Positions 25,912-34,289 of a stretch of DNA of 64,000 nt are shown piece by piece. This stretch comes from JAWXCE01 sp033764775. GTDB lineage: Bacteria; Pseudomonadota; Alphaproteobacteria; Rhizobiales; Rhodomicrobiaceae. The position numbers were made by a program, and so were the translations under genes. A model generated the notes under the pieces. The model saw only the letters and a list, made by a program, of their open reading frames with translations. It was not told where the DNA came from and did no database searches. The DNA lies in assembly GCA_033764775.1 (NCBI GenBank), contig JANRIQ010000018.1, positions 310,001-374,000 on the forward strand, read 5' to 3'. Numbering within the stretch: the stretch's first letter is position 1; each line of letters begins with the position of its first letter.

Positions 25912-26583
25912 TCACTCCTCCAAGCCGCTGGCCCTGCGGGCTTGGAGCACATCGCGGGCCAAAGCGCGGGTTACGGGGCGTCCGTGTCGCAACGCCGCAG
26001 CGTCCAGATCGCGGGCGATGTCCCGGGCGGCCGCCGCCGTACGCTCGATCCGCGGGATGAGAAAGGCGATCACGTCCGGCGCGACCGTCACCTGCCTGTC
26101 GGCGAAATGCTTGATGAGCAGCAAACGCAAAAGTTCATCGTCCGGCGCGGCGATGGCGACGAAGGGCAGCGAGCGGAAGCGCGAGCGCAGATCGGGCAGC
26201 GCGGCCGTCCACTCGCCGGGCGGGATGCGCGCCGTGAGCAGCATGTCGAAGCCGCGCTCCTTCGACAGGTTGAGCAAATGGAAAAACGCGGTTTCATCAA
26301 ACGCGCTCGCATCCGCATCGTCAATAAGCAGCGGCGCCGGTTCGCCGATCATCGCCTCAGCATCGCCCGGCGCCGCGAGCCGCGCTCCGGCCCGCGCGCG
26401 CCAGATGTGCCCCAGATGCGTCTTGCCCGCCCCCTCCGCGCCGACGATCACGCAGACGCGGCCAGGCCACCGCGGCCATGCGGCGACGAGCCCCGCCGCC
26501 GCCTCGTTGCAGGCGCTCACGATGAAGTCCTCGGCGCTGAAGTCGCTGCGCGCCGCAAGGGGCAGGAGAAGCTGCTCAACCAT
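25912..26583 (-). CDS. hdaA: HdaA-type DnaA regulatory protein
   Basis: About 223 residues, DnaA-like AAA+ module without the DNA-binding domain IV. The N-terminal QLLLPL is a beta-clamp-binding motif. Walker A is GAEGAGKTHLGHIWRAR near residue 47; Walker B-type LLIDDADAS follows. In Caulobacter and relatives HdaA with the clamp promotes hydrolysis of DnaA-ATP after replication starts. An upstream in-frame TTG at 26598 overlaps the stop of the preceding gene; I prefer the ATG at 26583, directly before the clamp motif. Confidence 0.85.
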   Translation of the reverse strand: MVEQLLLPLAARSDFSAEDFIVSACNEAAAGLVAAWPRWPGRVCVIVGAEGAGKTHLGHIWRARAGARLAAPGDAEAMIGEPAPLLIDDADASAFDETAFFHLLNLSKERGFDMLLTARIPPGEWTAALPDLRSRFRSLPFVAIAAPDDELLRLLLIKHFADRQVTVAPDVIAFLIPRIERTAAAARDIARDLDAAALRHGRPVTRALARDVLQARRASGLEE

Positions 26584-26594
26584 GGGCTTCGCGC

Positions 26595-27650
26595 TCAACG
26601 GGCGCGCAGGCGCCAGGCGCCCTCCCCGCCTTCCAGGGTCAGGCCATAGCTCGGCGCGGCCTTGGCGAGGCGCTGGCCCCCGCCTGGAAAATCGAGCGCG
26701 ATGGTCGCGCCGCGCGGGTTCACCGCCTTCACGTCCAGGCCCTGGACGCCGGGCAGCTTCTCAAGCCGGTCCTTGATGACGCGCCACTCCTTCAAGCCGG
26801 TGAATTCAGCCGTCAATTCAACAAGGGCGATGTCCTGCCCGCCCGCGTCGAGCGCCCCCTGGCTGGCGAGGCGGCGCAGCTTCCAGCGGTTCTCGAACAC
26901 GCCGAGGCTGATTTTCGCGCCGACCGCGACCGCCCCTTCGTCGCCGGTTTTGAACGTCCGCCGCAGCGACAACCCGCCCGCCGCGTCGCGGCCGGATAAA
27001 GAAACGGTGAGCGCGCCGCCCGCGTCCATTTCGGCGACGGCGAGGACCAGATATTCGGCGCGATACTGGTAATTGATCGGCTCCATGCCTTGAGCGGAAC
27101 TTTGCGCCGCCTTCACCGCCTCTAGCGTCAGATCGGGGCGCGGCTGAACGAGGCGCACGGGCGTCAGCGCATTCGACAGATCGAGCGACGAGAGCGCCTG
27201 CGCCCAAGGGTTCGGCCCCGCCTGCACGGCGCCGTCGGCGATGAAAACGGGCAGCACCAGAATTTCCGGGGCGCGCTCGGCGATGTAGGCGAGGCCGAAG
27301 CGGTTCAACACATCTTTCACGGCGGCTGGGCGAAAATTATAGTCAAGGTGGGCGATGTAGACGGTGCCCGAGGAGCGCTCCTGGCGCACCTGCATGCCGT
27401 CGATCATGCGCTCGATGGAGGCGTCGTCGAGCTCGGGGAGCCGGCTGTGGGCGCGAAACCCGGTCAGACGCTTCATCAAGCTCGCAAGGGCCCGCTTCTG
27501 TCCTTCAGCGATGGCGATCTGCTTCGCCTCCACCGCGTCGGCGGCCTCGGCGCGCACGGCGACCTTCGACACCGTGTAAATCGAGCCGGCGCTCTGCGCA
27601 CTGAGCGGCGCGGGCGCGATGAGCGCGGCGAGAATAAAGAGATGCTTCAT
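26595..27650 (-). CDS. DUF2066 exported protein
   Basis: About 351 residues with a signal peptide (MKHLFILAALIAPAPLSA). The body resembles DUF2066: VSKVAVRAEAADAVEAKQIA, ASLMKRLTGF, and LNRFGLAYIAERAPEILVLP. Function unknown; the gene commonly precedes hdaA in alphaproteobacteria. The ATG at 27650 is chosen over a GTG two codons upstream. Its stop is within a few bases of the hdaA start. Divergent from purM. Confidence 0.85.
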   Translation of the reverse strand: MKHLFILAALIAPAPLSAQSAGSIYTVSKVAVRAEAADAVEAKQIAIAEGQKRALASLMKRLTGFRAHSRLPELDDASIERMIDGMQVRQERSSGTVYIAHLDYNFRPAAVKDVLNRFGLAYIAERAPEILVLPVFIADGAVQAGPNPWAQALSSLDLSNALTPVRLVQPRPDLTLEAVKAAQSSAQGMEPINYQYRAEYLVLAVAEMDAGGALTVSLSGRDAAGGLSLRRTFKTGDEGAVAVGAKISLGVFENRWKLRRLASQGALDAGGQDIALVELTAEFTGLKEWRVIKDRLEKLPGVQGLDVKAVNPRGATIALDFPGGGQRLAKAAPSYGLTLEGGEGAWRLRAR

Positions 27651-27753
27651 CGTCACGTGCGAACTCCGTCGCCTCTGGCCTTGAAAGGGGTCGGGCTAGG
27701 TTCTAAGGGTTTGAAGTCAGAATGTGAACGGATGAAGGCCGAAATTCAACCGC

Positions 27754-28821
27754 ATGAGCACCGATCCGCCAAAAGCCGCCGCGCTGGATTATCGCCAGGC
27801 GGGCGTCGACATCGACGCGGGGAACGCGCTGGTGGAGGCGATCAAGCCGCTCGCGGCCTCCACGGCCAGGCCCGGGGCTGACGCGGCGCTCGGCGGGTTC
27901 GGCGGGCTGTTCGACCTGAAGGCGGCGGGCTTCCGCGACCCCGTGCTCGTCGCCGCGAACGACGGCGTCGGCACCAAGGTGAAAATCGCGATTGAGACAG
28001 GCAAGCACGACACGATCGGCGTCGATCTCGTCGCCATGTGCGTGAACGATGTGGTGGTGCAAGGCGCCGAACCGCTGTTTTTCCTCGATTATTACGCGAG
28101 CGGACGCCTCGATGTGGCCGTCGCGCGCGACGTGGTGGCGGGCATCGCCGAAGGCTGCCGGCAGGCGGGATGCGCGCTCATCGGCGGCGAGACGGCGGAG
28201 ATGCCGGGCTTGTACTCGGGCGACGATTATGACCTGGCGGGCTTCGCAGTCGGCGCCGCCGAGCGGGGAACGCTACTGCCGCGCGGCGACATCGCGGCGG
28301 GCGACGCGCTCATAGCCCTCGCCTCCTCCGGCGTCCATTCCAACGGCTACTCGCTCGTGCGGCGCATCGCGGGCCGCGCCGGGCTATCGTGGGGCGCGCC
28401 CTGCCCGTTCGCGGAGGGCGTGACGCTCGGCGAATGCCTGCTGACGCCGACACGCATTTATGTGAGGGGTGCGCTCGCGGCCATCCGTCAGACGGGCGCG
28501 GTGAAGGCGCTCGCCCACATCACCGGCGGCGGGCTGACCGAAAACATCCCGCGCGTGCTGCCGGGCGGCCTTGCGGCGCACATCGACCTGTCGCGCATCG
28601 CCGCCCCGCCCGTGTTCGGCTGGCTGGCGCGCGAGGGCGGCGTCGAAGCGGCCGAGATGCTGCGCACGTTCAACTGCGGCGTCGGGATGGTCGCTGTCGC
28701 GGCGGCGGACCGGGCGGGCGAGGTGATCGCCGCGTGCGAGGCGGCGGGCGAACGCGCCGTCCTCATCGGCGAGTTGGAGCCGGGCGATGCCGTGCGCTAC
28801 TCGGGCGCGCTGGCGCTATGA
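27754..28821 (+). CDS. purM: Phosphoribosylformylglycinamidine cyclo-ligase (AIR synthetase)
   Basis: A 355-residue PurM. Typical sequence: DYRQAGVDIDAGNALVEAIK, DGVGTKVKIAIETGKHDTIG, DLVAMCVNDVVVQGAEPLFF, GGETAEMPGLY, ITGGGLTENIPRVLP. It closes the imidazole ring of AIR with ATP in purine synthesis. It overlaps purN by ATGA, so the two are translationally coupled. Confidence 0.97.
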   Translation: MSTDPPKAAALDYRQAGVDIDAGNALVEAIKPLAASTARPGADAALGGFGGLFDLKAAGFRDPVLVAANDGVGTKVKIAIETGKHDTIGVDLVAMCVNDVVVQGAEPLFFLDYYASGRLDVAVARDVVAGIAEGCRQAGCALIGGETAEMPGLYSGDDYDLAGFAVGAAERGTLLPRGDIAAGDALIALASSGVHSNGYSLVRRIAGRAGLSWGAPCPFAEGVTLGECLLTPTRIYVRGALAAIRQTGAVKALAHITGGGLTENIPRVLPGGLAAHIDLSRIAAPPVFGWLAREGGVEAAEMLRTFNCGVGMVAVAAADRAGEVIAACEAAGERAVLIGELEPGDAVRYSGALAL

Positions 28822-29393
28822 AAACGCGAGTCGGCGTGCTCATTTCGGGCCGCGGCTCGAACATGGCCGCGCTCATCGAGGCGGCGCGCGCGGCGGACTA
28901 CCCGGCCGAGATCGTCGCCGTCCTATCCAACCGGCCGGACGCCGAGGGCTTGCAGCGGGCGGCCGAGGCGGGCGTTGAGGCGGTCGCGCTGGACCACACG
29001 GCATACCCGTCGCGGGCGGCGTTCGATGCGGCGCTCGATGCAGCGTTGCGCGCTCGCGGTGTGGAGTTGGTCGCCTGCGCGGGGTACATGCGCGTTTTCA
29101 CAAAGCGTTTTGTCGAGGCCTGGGCCGGACGGCTCATCAACATCCACCCGTCGCTGCTGCCGGCGTTCAAGGGACTGCATCCACAGCGGCAGGCTCTGGA
29201 GGCGGGCGTCAGCGTCGCGGGCTGCACGGTGCACTACGTCACGGCAGAGGTCGACAGCGGCCCCATCATCGCGCAGTCGCAAGTTCCGGTGCTTCCCGGC
29301 GACACTGAGGAGACGCTCGCCGCCCGCATCCTCGCGGCGGAGCACGCGCTCTACCCCGCCGCGCTCGCGCAAGTTTGCAAGTCGATCGCTTGA
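28818..29393 (+). CDS. purN: Phosphoribosylglycinamide formyltransferase
   Basis: A 191-residue GAR transformylase. VLISGRGSNMAALIEAA opens the protein. The catalytic block is visible as LINIHPSLLPAFKGLHPQRQ and GCTVHYVTAEVDSGPII, giving the Asn-His-Asp triad. It uses 10-formyl-THF. The start ATG overlaps the purM stop; the open frame runs further upstream in the purM shadow. Confidence 0.97.
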   Translation: MKTRVGVLISGRGSNMAALIEAARAADYPAEIVAVLSNRPDAEGLQRAAEAGVEAVALDHTAYPSRAAFDAALDAALRARGVELVACAGYMRVFTKRFVEAWAGRLINIHPSLLPAFKGLHPQRQALEAGVSVAGCTVHYVTAEVDSGPIIAQSQVPVLPGDTEETLAARILAAEHALYPAALAQVCKSIA

Positions 29394-29413
29394 CGCATGC
29401 CGGCGCTCACTGC

Positions 29414-29824
29414 TCACATCTCGGCCGCCAAATCCTGAAGCACGTCGAGCAGGCTCTCCACATTGGCCTGAGCCGGGTCAATCCTATCGGTTGCGAAATA
29501 GCGCAGATAAATCGCCTTGGTCTTTTCCGGCATGCCCTCGTGCAACCCCATCGACCATCCGGGAAACAGCCGCTCCCGGACATCCTGGCACGACATCAAT
29601 ATGATCTTCTGATGTCGCGGGTCGCCCGCGATGCGGATGAAGATCTGGCTGATTTCCGTGCGGCCTCCCTCCAGCACCTGCACGAAATTCGGGCCGTCAT
29701 AATGGAGCATGCCGGTCACGCCGACGCGCGTGTTGTTCTTGTGGCACGTGGTGATGAGCTGCTTGATGTCGAGCGCGGCGGACTGATTGCGCTCGCTGTA
29801 ATAGACCAGTCGGCAAAGATTCAT
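29414..29824 (-). CDS. Short BLUF-domain blue-light sensor
   Basis: A 136-residue protein that is almost entirely one BLUF domain. By alignment with AppA/BlrB, the photocycle residues are present: Tyr8 in LCRLVYYSERN, Asn31 in NNTRVGVTGMLHY, Gln49 in NFVQVLEGG, and Trp89 in FPGWSMG. BLUF proteins bind FAD and signal through a flavin-Gln hydrogen-bond switch. No output domain is fused; about 35 C-terminal residues form the usual capping helices, so signalling must be through a partner. It follows a membrane coiled-coil gene (29 bases) and an OmpA-family gene on the same strand. Confidence 0.9.
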   Translation of the reverse strand: MNLCRLVYYSERNQSAALDIKQLITTCHKNNTRVGVTGMLHYDGPNFVQVLEGGRTEISQIFIRIAGDPRHQKIILMSCQDVRERLFPGWSMGLHEGMPEKTKAIYLRYFATDRIDPAQANVESLLDVLQDLAAEM

Positions 29825-29853
29825 AACGCGTTATCCTGAGTATGGCTGGGGCG

Positions 29854-30195
29854 TCAAAGACTTGGCGTCTCGGCGGAGTTCGGCGGGCTTCCATAGGACC
29901 GGTCGTAACGCGTCAACGCGGGGCGCTTGGGCGCCTTGCTGTCGGCTTGTTTGGCCGAGGCGATGGTCTGCTTAATGTCGCGGCGCATTTTCTGGGCCTG
30001 TCTGTCCGAAAGACTGCGCCGGTCGGCATATTCGCCGAGGCGGCGCCGCAATCGCATGATCTCGCTTTGCAGCACAGCCACTCGCGCCGACGCGAGATCC
30101 GCGTAAAGCCAGCGCGCGACAAAAAAGCCGACAATAGCGGATATGAGCGCCGCGGCCGCCGGAGCGAGCACGAACACATAATCGGTTACACCCAT
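29854..30195 (-). CDS. Small membrane-anchored coiled-coil protein, unrecognised
   Basis: 113 residues. One N-terminal hydrophobic helix (VFVLAPAAAALISAIVGFFV) is followed by a long basic amphipathic segment (residues 35-85) with heptad-like LQSEIMRLRRRLGEYADRRS. A Pro/Ser-rich tail ends the protein. No family recognised. It lies 11 bases after the OmpA-family gene and 29 before the BLUF gene, so the three are probably cotranscribed. Confidence 0.65.
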   Translation of the reverse strand: MGVTDYVFVLAPAAAALISAIVGFFVARWLYADLASARVAVLQSEIMRLRRRLGEYADRRSLSDRQAQKMRRDIKQTIASAKQADSKAPKRPALTRYDRSYGSPPNSAETPSL

Positions 30196-30206
30196 ACGAA
30201 CATCCT

Positions 30207-31043
30207 TTAGCGAACCGTAAACTCAACCCGGCGGTTTTTGGCTTGACCGAGACTTGTCGGCTCGAGCGATGACGGTCTTAAGTTGCTGTAGCCGACCGGC
30301 AAGAACTGCGAGGTTTCGAAACCTTGCGCTTTCATGAAATTGATTACCGACTGAGCGCGCTGCCAGCTCAGTTGCAGGTTTGCGATGCTTTCGCCGGTGC
30401 GATCCGAATGTCCGCCCACGTCGACTTTCGCGTCGGGGCATTTGGCGACTGTCGCCGCAAATTGCTTCAGCGCGGCGTGATATTCGACGGGAACGGTCGA
30501 GCCCGACATGGGGAAATAGATCGTCGCGGTTTTCGCCAGTGCGCGCGCGGTCGCGCAGTCTCCCATCTCGCCGGGCGACGGGGCCGCAAGCTGGGCGGCG
30601 GCGAGGCTCACTTTCGCCAAAGCCATGACAGTGGAGTTCTCGGCGGGCGTTTCCGCGGCGTTCTCGGCGACGTCCACGGCTGATGCTGGGGCTTCGGGCA
30701 GAAAAAGCACGGATTGTCGCGGCGGCTCGGGTTTGCGGTCGGCCTCAGCGGCCTCCACTGTCTCGGCGACCGGCGACTCAGCGGCTTTGCGGGCGTCGCC
30801 GTCGATCGAGGCTGGCGCCGGCGCGACAGGCGGCGGTGACGCCGCGACCACAGGCTCGCGACCGCCGATGACGACGTATGTTAAGGCCGAGAGGGCGCCG
30901 CCGATAAGGAAAACGCCGATAGAGACCAGCCGGACAGCTTTGCCGCGAAGCGACTTGTCCGCATCGCGAAGCCTATGCACGGATCTGGCGAGGGGAACGC
31001 GGCTTTGGCGAGCTTCGACTTGGGCTTTCTGAAGAGGACGCAT
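30207..31043 (-). CDS. OmpA-family protein with N-terminal membrane anchor
   Basis: A 278-residue protein. A basic N-terminus of about 35 residues precedes one hydrophobic helix (LVSIGVFLIGGALSALTYVV). Then comes an Ala/Pro/Glu-rich linker and a C-terminal OmpA-like peptidoglycan-binding domain: DVGGHSDRTGESIANLQLSW, RAQSVINFMKAQG, QAKNRRVEFTVR, with the conserved Asp and Arg. The topology suggests inner-membrane anchoring with the OmpA domain in the periplasm, rather than an outer-membrane barrel. Confidence 0.85.
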   Translation of the reverse strand: MRPLQKAQVEARQSRVPLARSVHRLRDADKSLRGKAVRLVSIGVFLIGGALSALTYVVIGGREPVVAASPPPVAPAPASIDGDARKAAESPVAETVEAAEADRKPEPPRQSVLFLPEAPASAVDVAENAAETPAENSTVMALAKVSLAAAQLAAPSPGEMGDCATARALAKTATIYFPMSGSTVPVEYHAALKQFAATVAKCPDAKVDVGGHSDRTGESIANLQLSWQRAQSVINFMKAQGFETSQFLPVGYSNLRPSSLEPTSLGQAKNRRVEFTVR

Positions 31044-31284
31044 ACGACTACTTTTTCTGAATTATGCATCCATAACGTGCTTTCGCGGCCGCCAGATTAT
31101 ACAAACCTTCATTAAATTGCGCACATTGGGCGCGATATAAGCCGCCTGTTGTAAACCCGCCACAAAACTGGAGCCTGATCGAGCAACGCCTTGGCGAGGA
31201 GATAGAGCATTCGCCCCCTCTGGCTGGACAGGGCAAACCGCCGCCGCTAAGACTCCCTGACGGGTCACGGGGTTGCAAAGACAT

Positions 31285-32649
31285 ATGGACAGCGCGCACA
31301 CGCACGCTCAGACGCTCGGCGAGCGCGAGAGCATCTGGTTCAAGCTCACCATGCTGACGAAGGCGGATCAGCCGATCCAGAACCTCGTGCGCATGGCGGA
31401 GAAATACGGCGGGTGCATCAAGATCAACCTGCGCGACGAGCGCATTTTCTTCCTTACCGACCCGGCGCATTTCAAGCACTGCCTCATCACCCATGTCGAC
31501 AAGTATGGCAAATATTTCGACGGGCTGACGCCGATCTTCGGAAAGTCAATGATCACGGTGGACGGCGCGCTATGGCAGAAAATCAGGCAGCCGCAGCAGC
31601 CCGCGTTCCAGCCGATGATGTTCACCGGATACGTGCCGTACCTGCTCTCCTCGGTGCGAGAGCGCGCCAAGGCCTGGGAGCGTTTCGCCGAGACGGGCGA
31701 AAGCTTTAACATGCTGCAGGAGACCTGGACGCTTGCGGCCTCCATGATCTGCAAGGCGCTGTTCGACCGCGACATGCCGTTCAATCCGGAGGTCGTGTTT
31801 TCGGCGGTGAAAACCTACACGGACGTGGCGCAGCACAAGGACATCCGCCTGCGCAAGGTGAACGGCGAATTGTCGGAGGTGCCGCTCGACGAGAGCGCGG
31901 CGGACGCCATCAAAACCTGGATTTCCGTACCGCCGCAGGTGCTGGGCGCGATCCCTCGCGACCATCGCGAGAAAACGCTGATGACCATGCTCGACGAGGT
32001 TCTGGCCGACGAGGGCCGCCCCGAGTTCGACCGCCAGCAGGTGCTCGATGAAATGAAGCAGTATCTTTGGGCGGGCACGGAGACGACGGCGCTAACCCTC
32101 GCCTGGGCCTTCTACCTCATCCACCTGCACCCGGAGGTGGGCGACCGCATCCTCAACGAGGGCCTTGAGGTCTACGGCGACCGCACGCCCAACTGGCAGG
32201 ATTTGCAGAACCTGCACTACACGCGCGCCGTCATCCAGGAAACCATGCGGCTTTATCCGCCCATCTGGAGCTTCATCCGCGAGGCGGTGGCCGAGGACGA
32301 GATCGCCGGGCGCAAGGTCGAGCCAGGCGACAAGATGGTGCTGAGTTCCTACGTGGTGCACCACTCCGAGCGCTGGTGGCCCGAACCGGAGCGGTTTAGC
32401 CCGGAGCGCTTCATGCCCAACGCCATCCGCGAGCGGCAGAAGACGCACCCCTACATCTATATGCCGTTTTCGCTCGGCAAGCGGAGTTGCATCGGCGGGC
32501 AGCTGTCGATTATCGAGAATTCACTGGCGCTAACGCAGTTGCTGCGGCGGTTCCGGCCGGAGTATCTCGGCGAGGTTCCAGCGCGCATCTCAGCGACCGT
32601 CACGCTCACGCCCGAAAACGGCGCGCTGCCCTTCGCCATAAAGACGTAA
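31285..32649 (+). CDS. Cytochrome P450
   Basis: A 454-residue P450. The I-helix oxygen-activation motif is AGTETTALTLAW, the K-helix ExxR is ETMR, and the heme-Cys loop is FSLGKRSCIGG near residue 405. It is most like the bacterial fatty-acid/terpene-type class with the long AGTETT motif. The substrate cannot be predicted. No ferredoxin, ferredoxin reductase or CPR-like gene is adjacent, so electrons must come from elsewhere. I start at the ATG at 31285; an in-frame TTG lies at 31273. Confidence 0.93.
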   Translation: MDSAHTHAQTLGERESIWFKLTMLTKADQPIQNLVRMAEKYGGCIKINLRDERIFFLTDPAHFKHCLITHVDKYGKYFDGLTPIFGKSMITVDGALWQKIRQPQQPAFQPMMFTGYVPYLLSSVRERAKAWERFAETGESFNMLQETWTLAASMICKALFDRDMPFNPEVVFSAVKTYTDVAQHKDIRLRKVNGELSEVPLDESAADAIKTWISVPPQVLGAIPRDHREKTLMTMLDEVLADEGRPEFDRQQVLDEMKQYLWAGTETTALTLAWAFYLIHLHPEVGDRILNEGLEVYGDRTPNWQDLQNLHYTRAVIQETMRLYPPIWSFIREAVAEDEIAGRKVEPGDKMVLSSYVVHHSERWWPEPERFSPERFMPNAIRERQKTHPYIYMPFSLGKRSCIGGQLSIIENSLALTQLLRRFRPEYLGEVPARISATVTLTPENGALPFAIKT

Positions 32650-32675
32650 GATCGTTTGATGAACAAGATCAGCTC

Positions 32676-34265
32676 ATGATCCAAAGTCTTTTCAAGTTTT
32701 ATTGGTCATATAGTTTTTTTATATTTATTTTTTTGATAATCCTGTTTATCATGAGCCGGCGGGCGGAAGCCTCAGTACAGACAATATTTCATGCACCATT
32801 TAATCAAAAAATTATAGGATTGTTTCCTTATATCGTTATTGGACTTGCGACGCTCCACTGCGTTTTGTATTTGCTAGTTCCGAACTTTGTCGATTATGGC
32901 GAGCCGGTCATACCGCTGATGGCCGGAAATCTTCTCAGCGGCGCTCCGGTTTATTCGGATTGGGAGGAAGGGCAAAGCATAACCGGAAGCAATTACGGTC
33001 CGGTCGTGTTTTTAACTCAATTACCAGCTCTTCTTATTCAGAGCTTTGCGGCGTCAAAACTCGTCGGGGTCGTGTCCGGCTTGGGGGTCATTTGGGCGGT
33101 TTATCTGATCGTTCGTCGGGAAACTGATGGACATTTTGCTCTAATAATCTGCACTGCGCTCGTAGGCTTGCTTGCCTTTAACTTACATTACTGGTTTTGG
33201 AACAGAACCGACTCATTCATTGTTTTGATTGTCGCCTTATGCTGCCTGGCTCATCAACGGTTGACTGCCGAACGTTTTTTGCCGGTTGTCGCAGGCGCCG
33301 CCGCGATCGCCATGAACTTGAAGCTGTTCGCCCCCTTGTATCTCATCCCATTAGCCGTGGTTTGCGTGCTGGCTGTGCCGATCAGCAGAAAATCTGCGAC
33401 TATCCTCCTCGCATCGACGCTTATGTTTCTCGTTTTGCTGGTCTTACCCTTCATTGTATTCGACTTTAGCGGCGCGGCTTATCTGAGAAACATTCTTATC
33501 ATGCGCAAGCAAGGTTTTGACCTCCCCGCCGCCGCCAACTCGCTGCTCTACGGCGTCGTGCTCGCGGCGCCGGCGCTTTATTTCTGGCGGCGCGACTTAA
33601 GCGTCCAGGCCCATGCCCTGACGCTTTCGCTTGTGGTTTGCATCCTCATCGCGGCGGTGTTGTCTGGGAAACCGGGCGGCGGACAGGTCTACATGATGCC
33701 CTTCGCGCCATTGTCGCTTTACGTCGCCGTCGTGCTGTTCGTTGAGCGCCAGCGAAGCGATACGGGCAAACAAAAGGTTTTCATCCAGTATTACGCCGTC
33801 GTGGCCGTCGCATGCGCTGCGCCAATCTGGGCGTACAGTTTCTATCAGGTGGCGCAGCAAATCCCGCGATATGGCCCGGAGGCGGACACGTCCTCTGAGT
33901 TGCGCGCCTTGTTTGAGAGGCATCCTCGAGCGGAGATGGGGCATGGCCTCACGTTTAAATCTTCCAGACCAACGGAAGAGTATTACCGCGTCCATAAAGC
34001 GTTTCTCGGACAGCCGGTTCGCTTCGATTACGTGAACTATTCGGATCAACGACTGGCGGGCGTTCCGGCCAGCGTTGTTCATCCGTTGCTTGAGGGTTGC
34101 AGCGTGCCGGATTGGATTTTCGCCAAGACCGCGGCAAAGTTCGACAAAGCGGGGTATTTTGGCGTCACCTTGTTCGACGACAAAACCCGGACTTTGTTCA
34201 ATGAGAATTACCGCCTGTCTTACGAGACCACGTATTTTGAAGTTTGGTCATGCAAGACACCATAA
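32676..34265 (+). CDS. GT-C type membrane glycosyltransferase, AT-rich
   Basis: A 529-residue polytopic membrane protein with about 10-11 hydrophobic helices and a soluble C-terminal part of about 120 residues. The first periplasmic loop has LVPNFVDYGEPVIPLMAGNL and SDWEEGQSITGSNYGPVVFL, the acidic-loop layout of GT-C enzymes that use polyprenyl-phosphate sugars. No specific family name can be given. The first ~850 bases are much richer in A/T than all neighbours, including homopolymer runs, indicating recent acquisition or relaxed composition. It converges on the GT2-GtrA gene. Confidence 0.72.
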   Translation: MIQSLFKFYWSYSFFIFIFLIILFIMSRRAEASVQTIFHAPFNQKIIGLFPYIVIGLATLHCVLYLLVPNFVDYGEPVIPLMAGNLLSGAPVYSDWEEGQSITGSNYGPVVFLTQLPALLIQSFAASKLVGVVSGLGVIWAVYLIVRRETDGHFALIICTALVGLLAFNLHYWFWNRTDSFIVLIVALCCLAHQRLTAERFLPVVAGAAAIAMNLKLFAPLYLIPLAVVCVLAVPISRKSATILLASTLMFLVLLVLPFIVFDFSGAAYLRNILIMRKQGFDLPAAANSLLYGVVLAAPALYFWRRDLSVQAHALTLSLVVCILIAAVLSGKPGGGQVYMMPFAPLSLYVAVVLFVERQRSDTGKQKVFIQYYAVVAVACAAPIWAYSFYQVAQQIPRYGPEADTSSELRALFERHPRAEMGHGLTFKSSRPTEEYYRVHKAFLGQPVRFDYVNYSDQRLAGVPASVVHPLLEGCSVPDWIFAKTAAKFDKAGYFGVTLFDDKTRTLFNENYRLSYETTYFEVWSCKTP

Positions 34266-34289
34266 TGCTTTTTGCCGGCAAGAAAGGCG

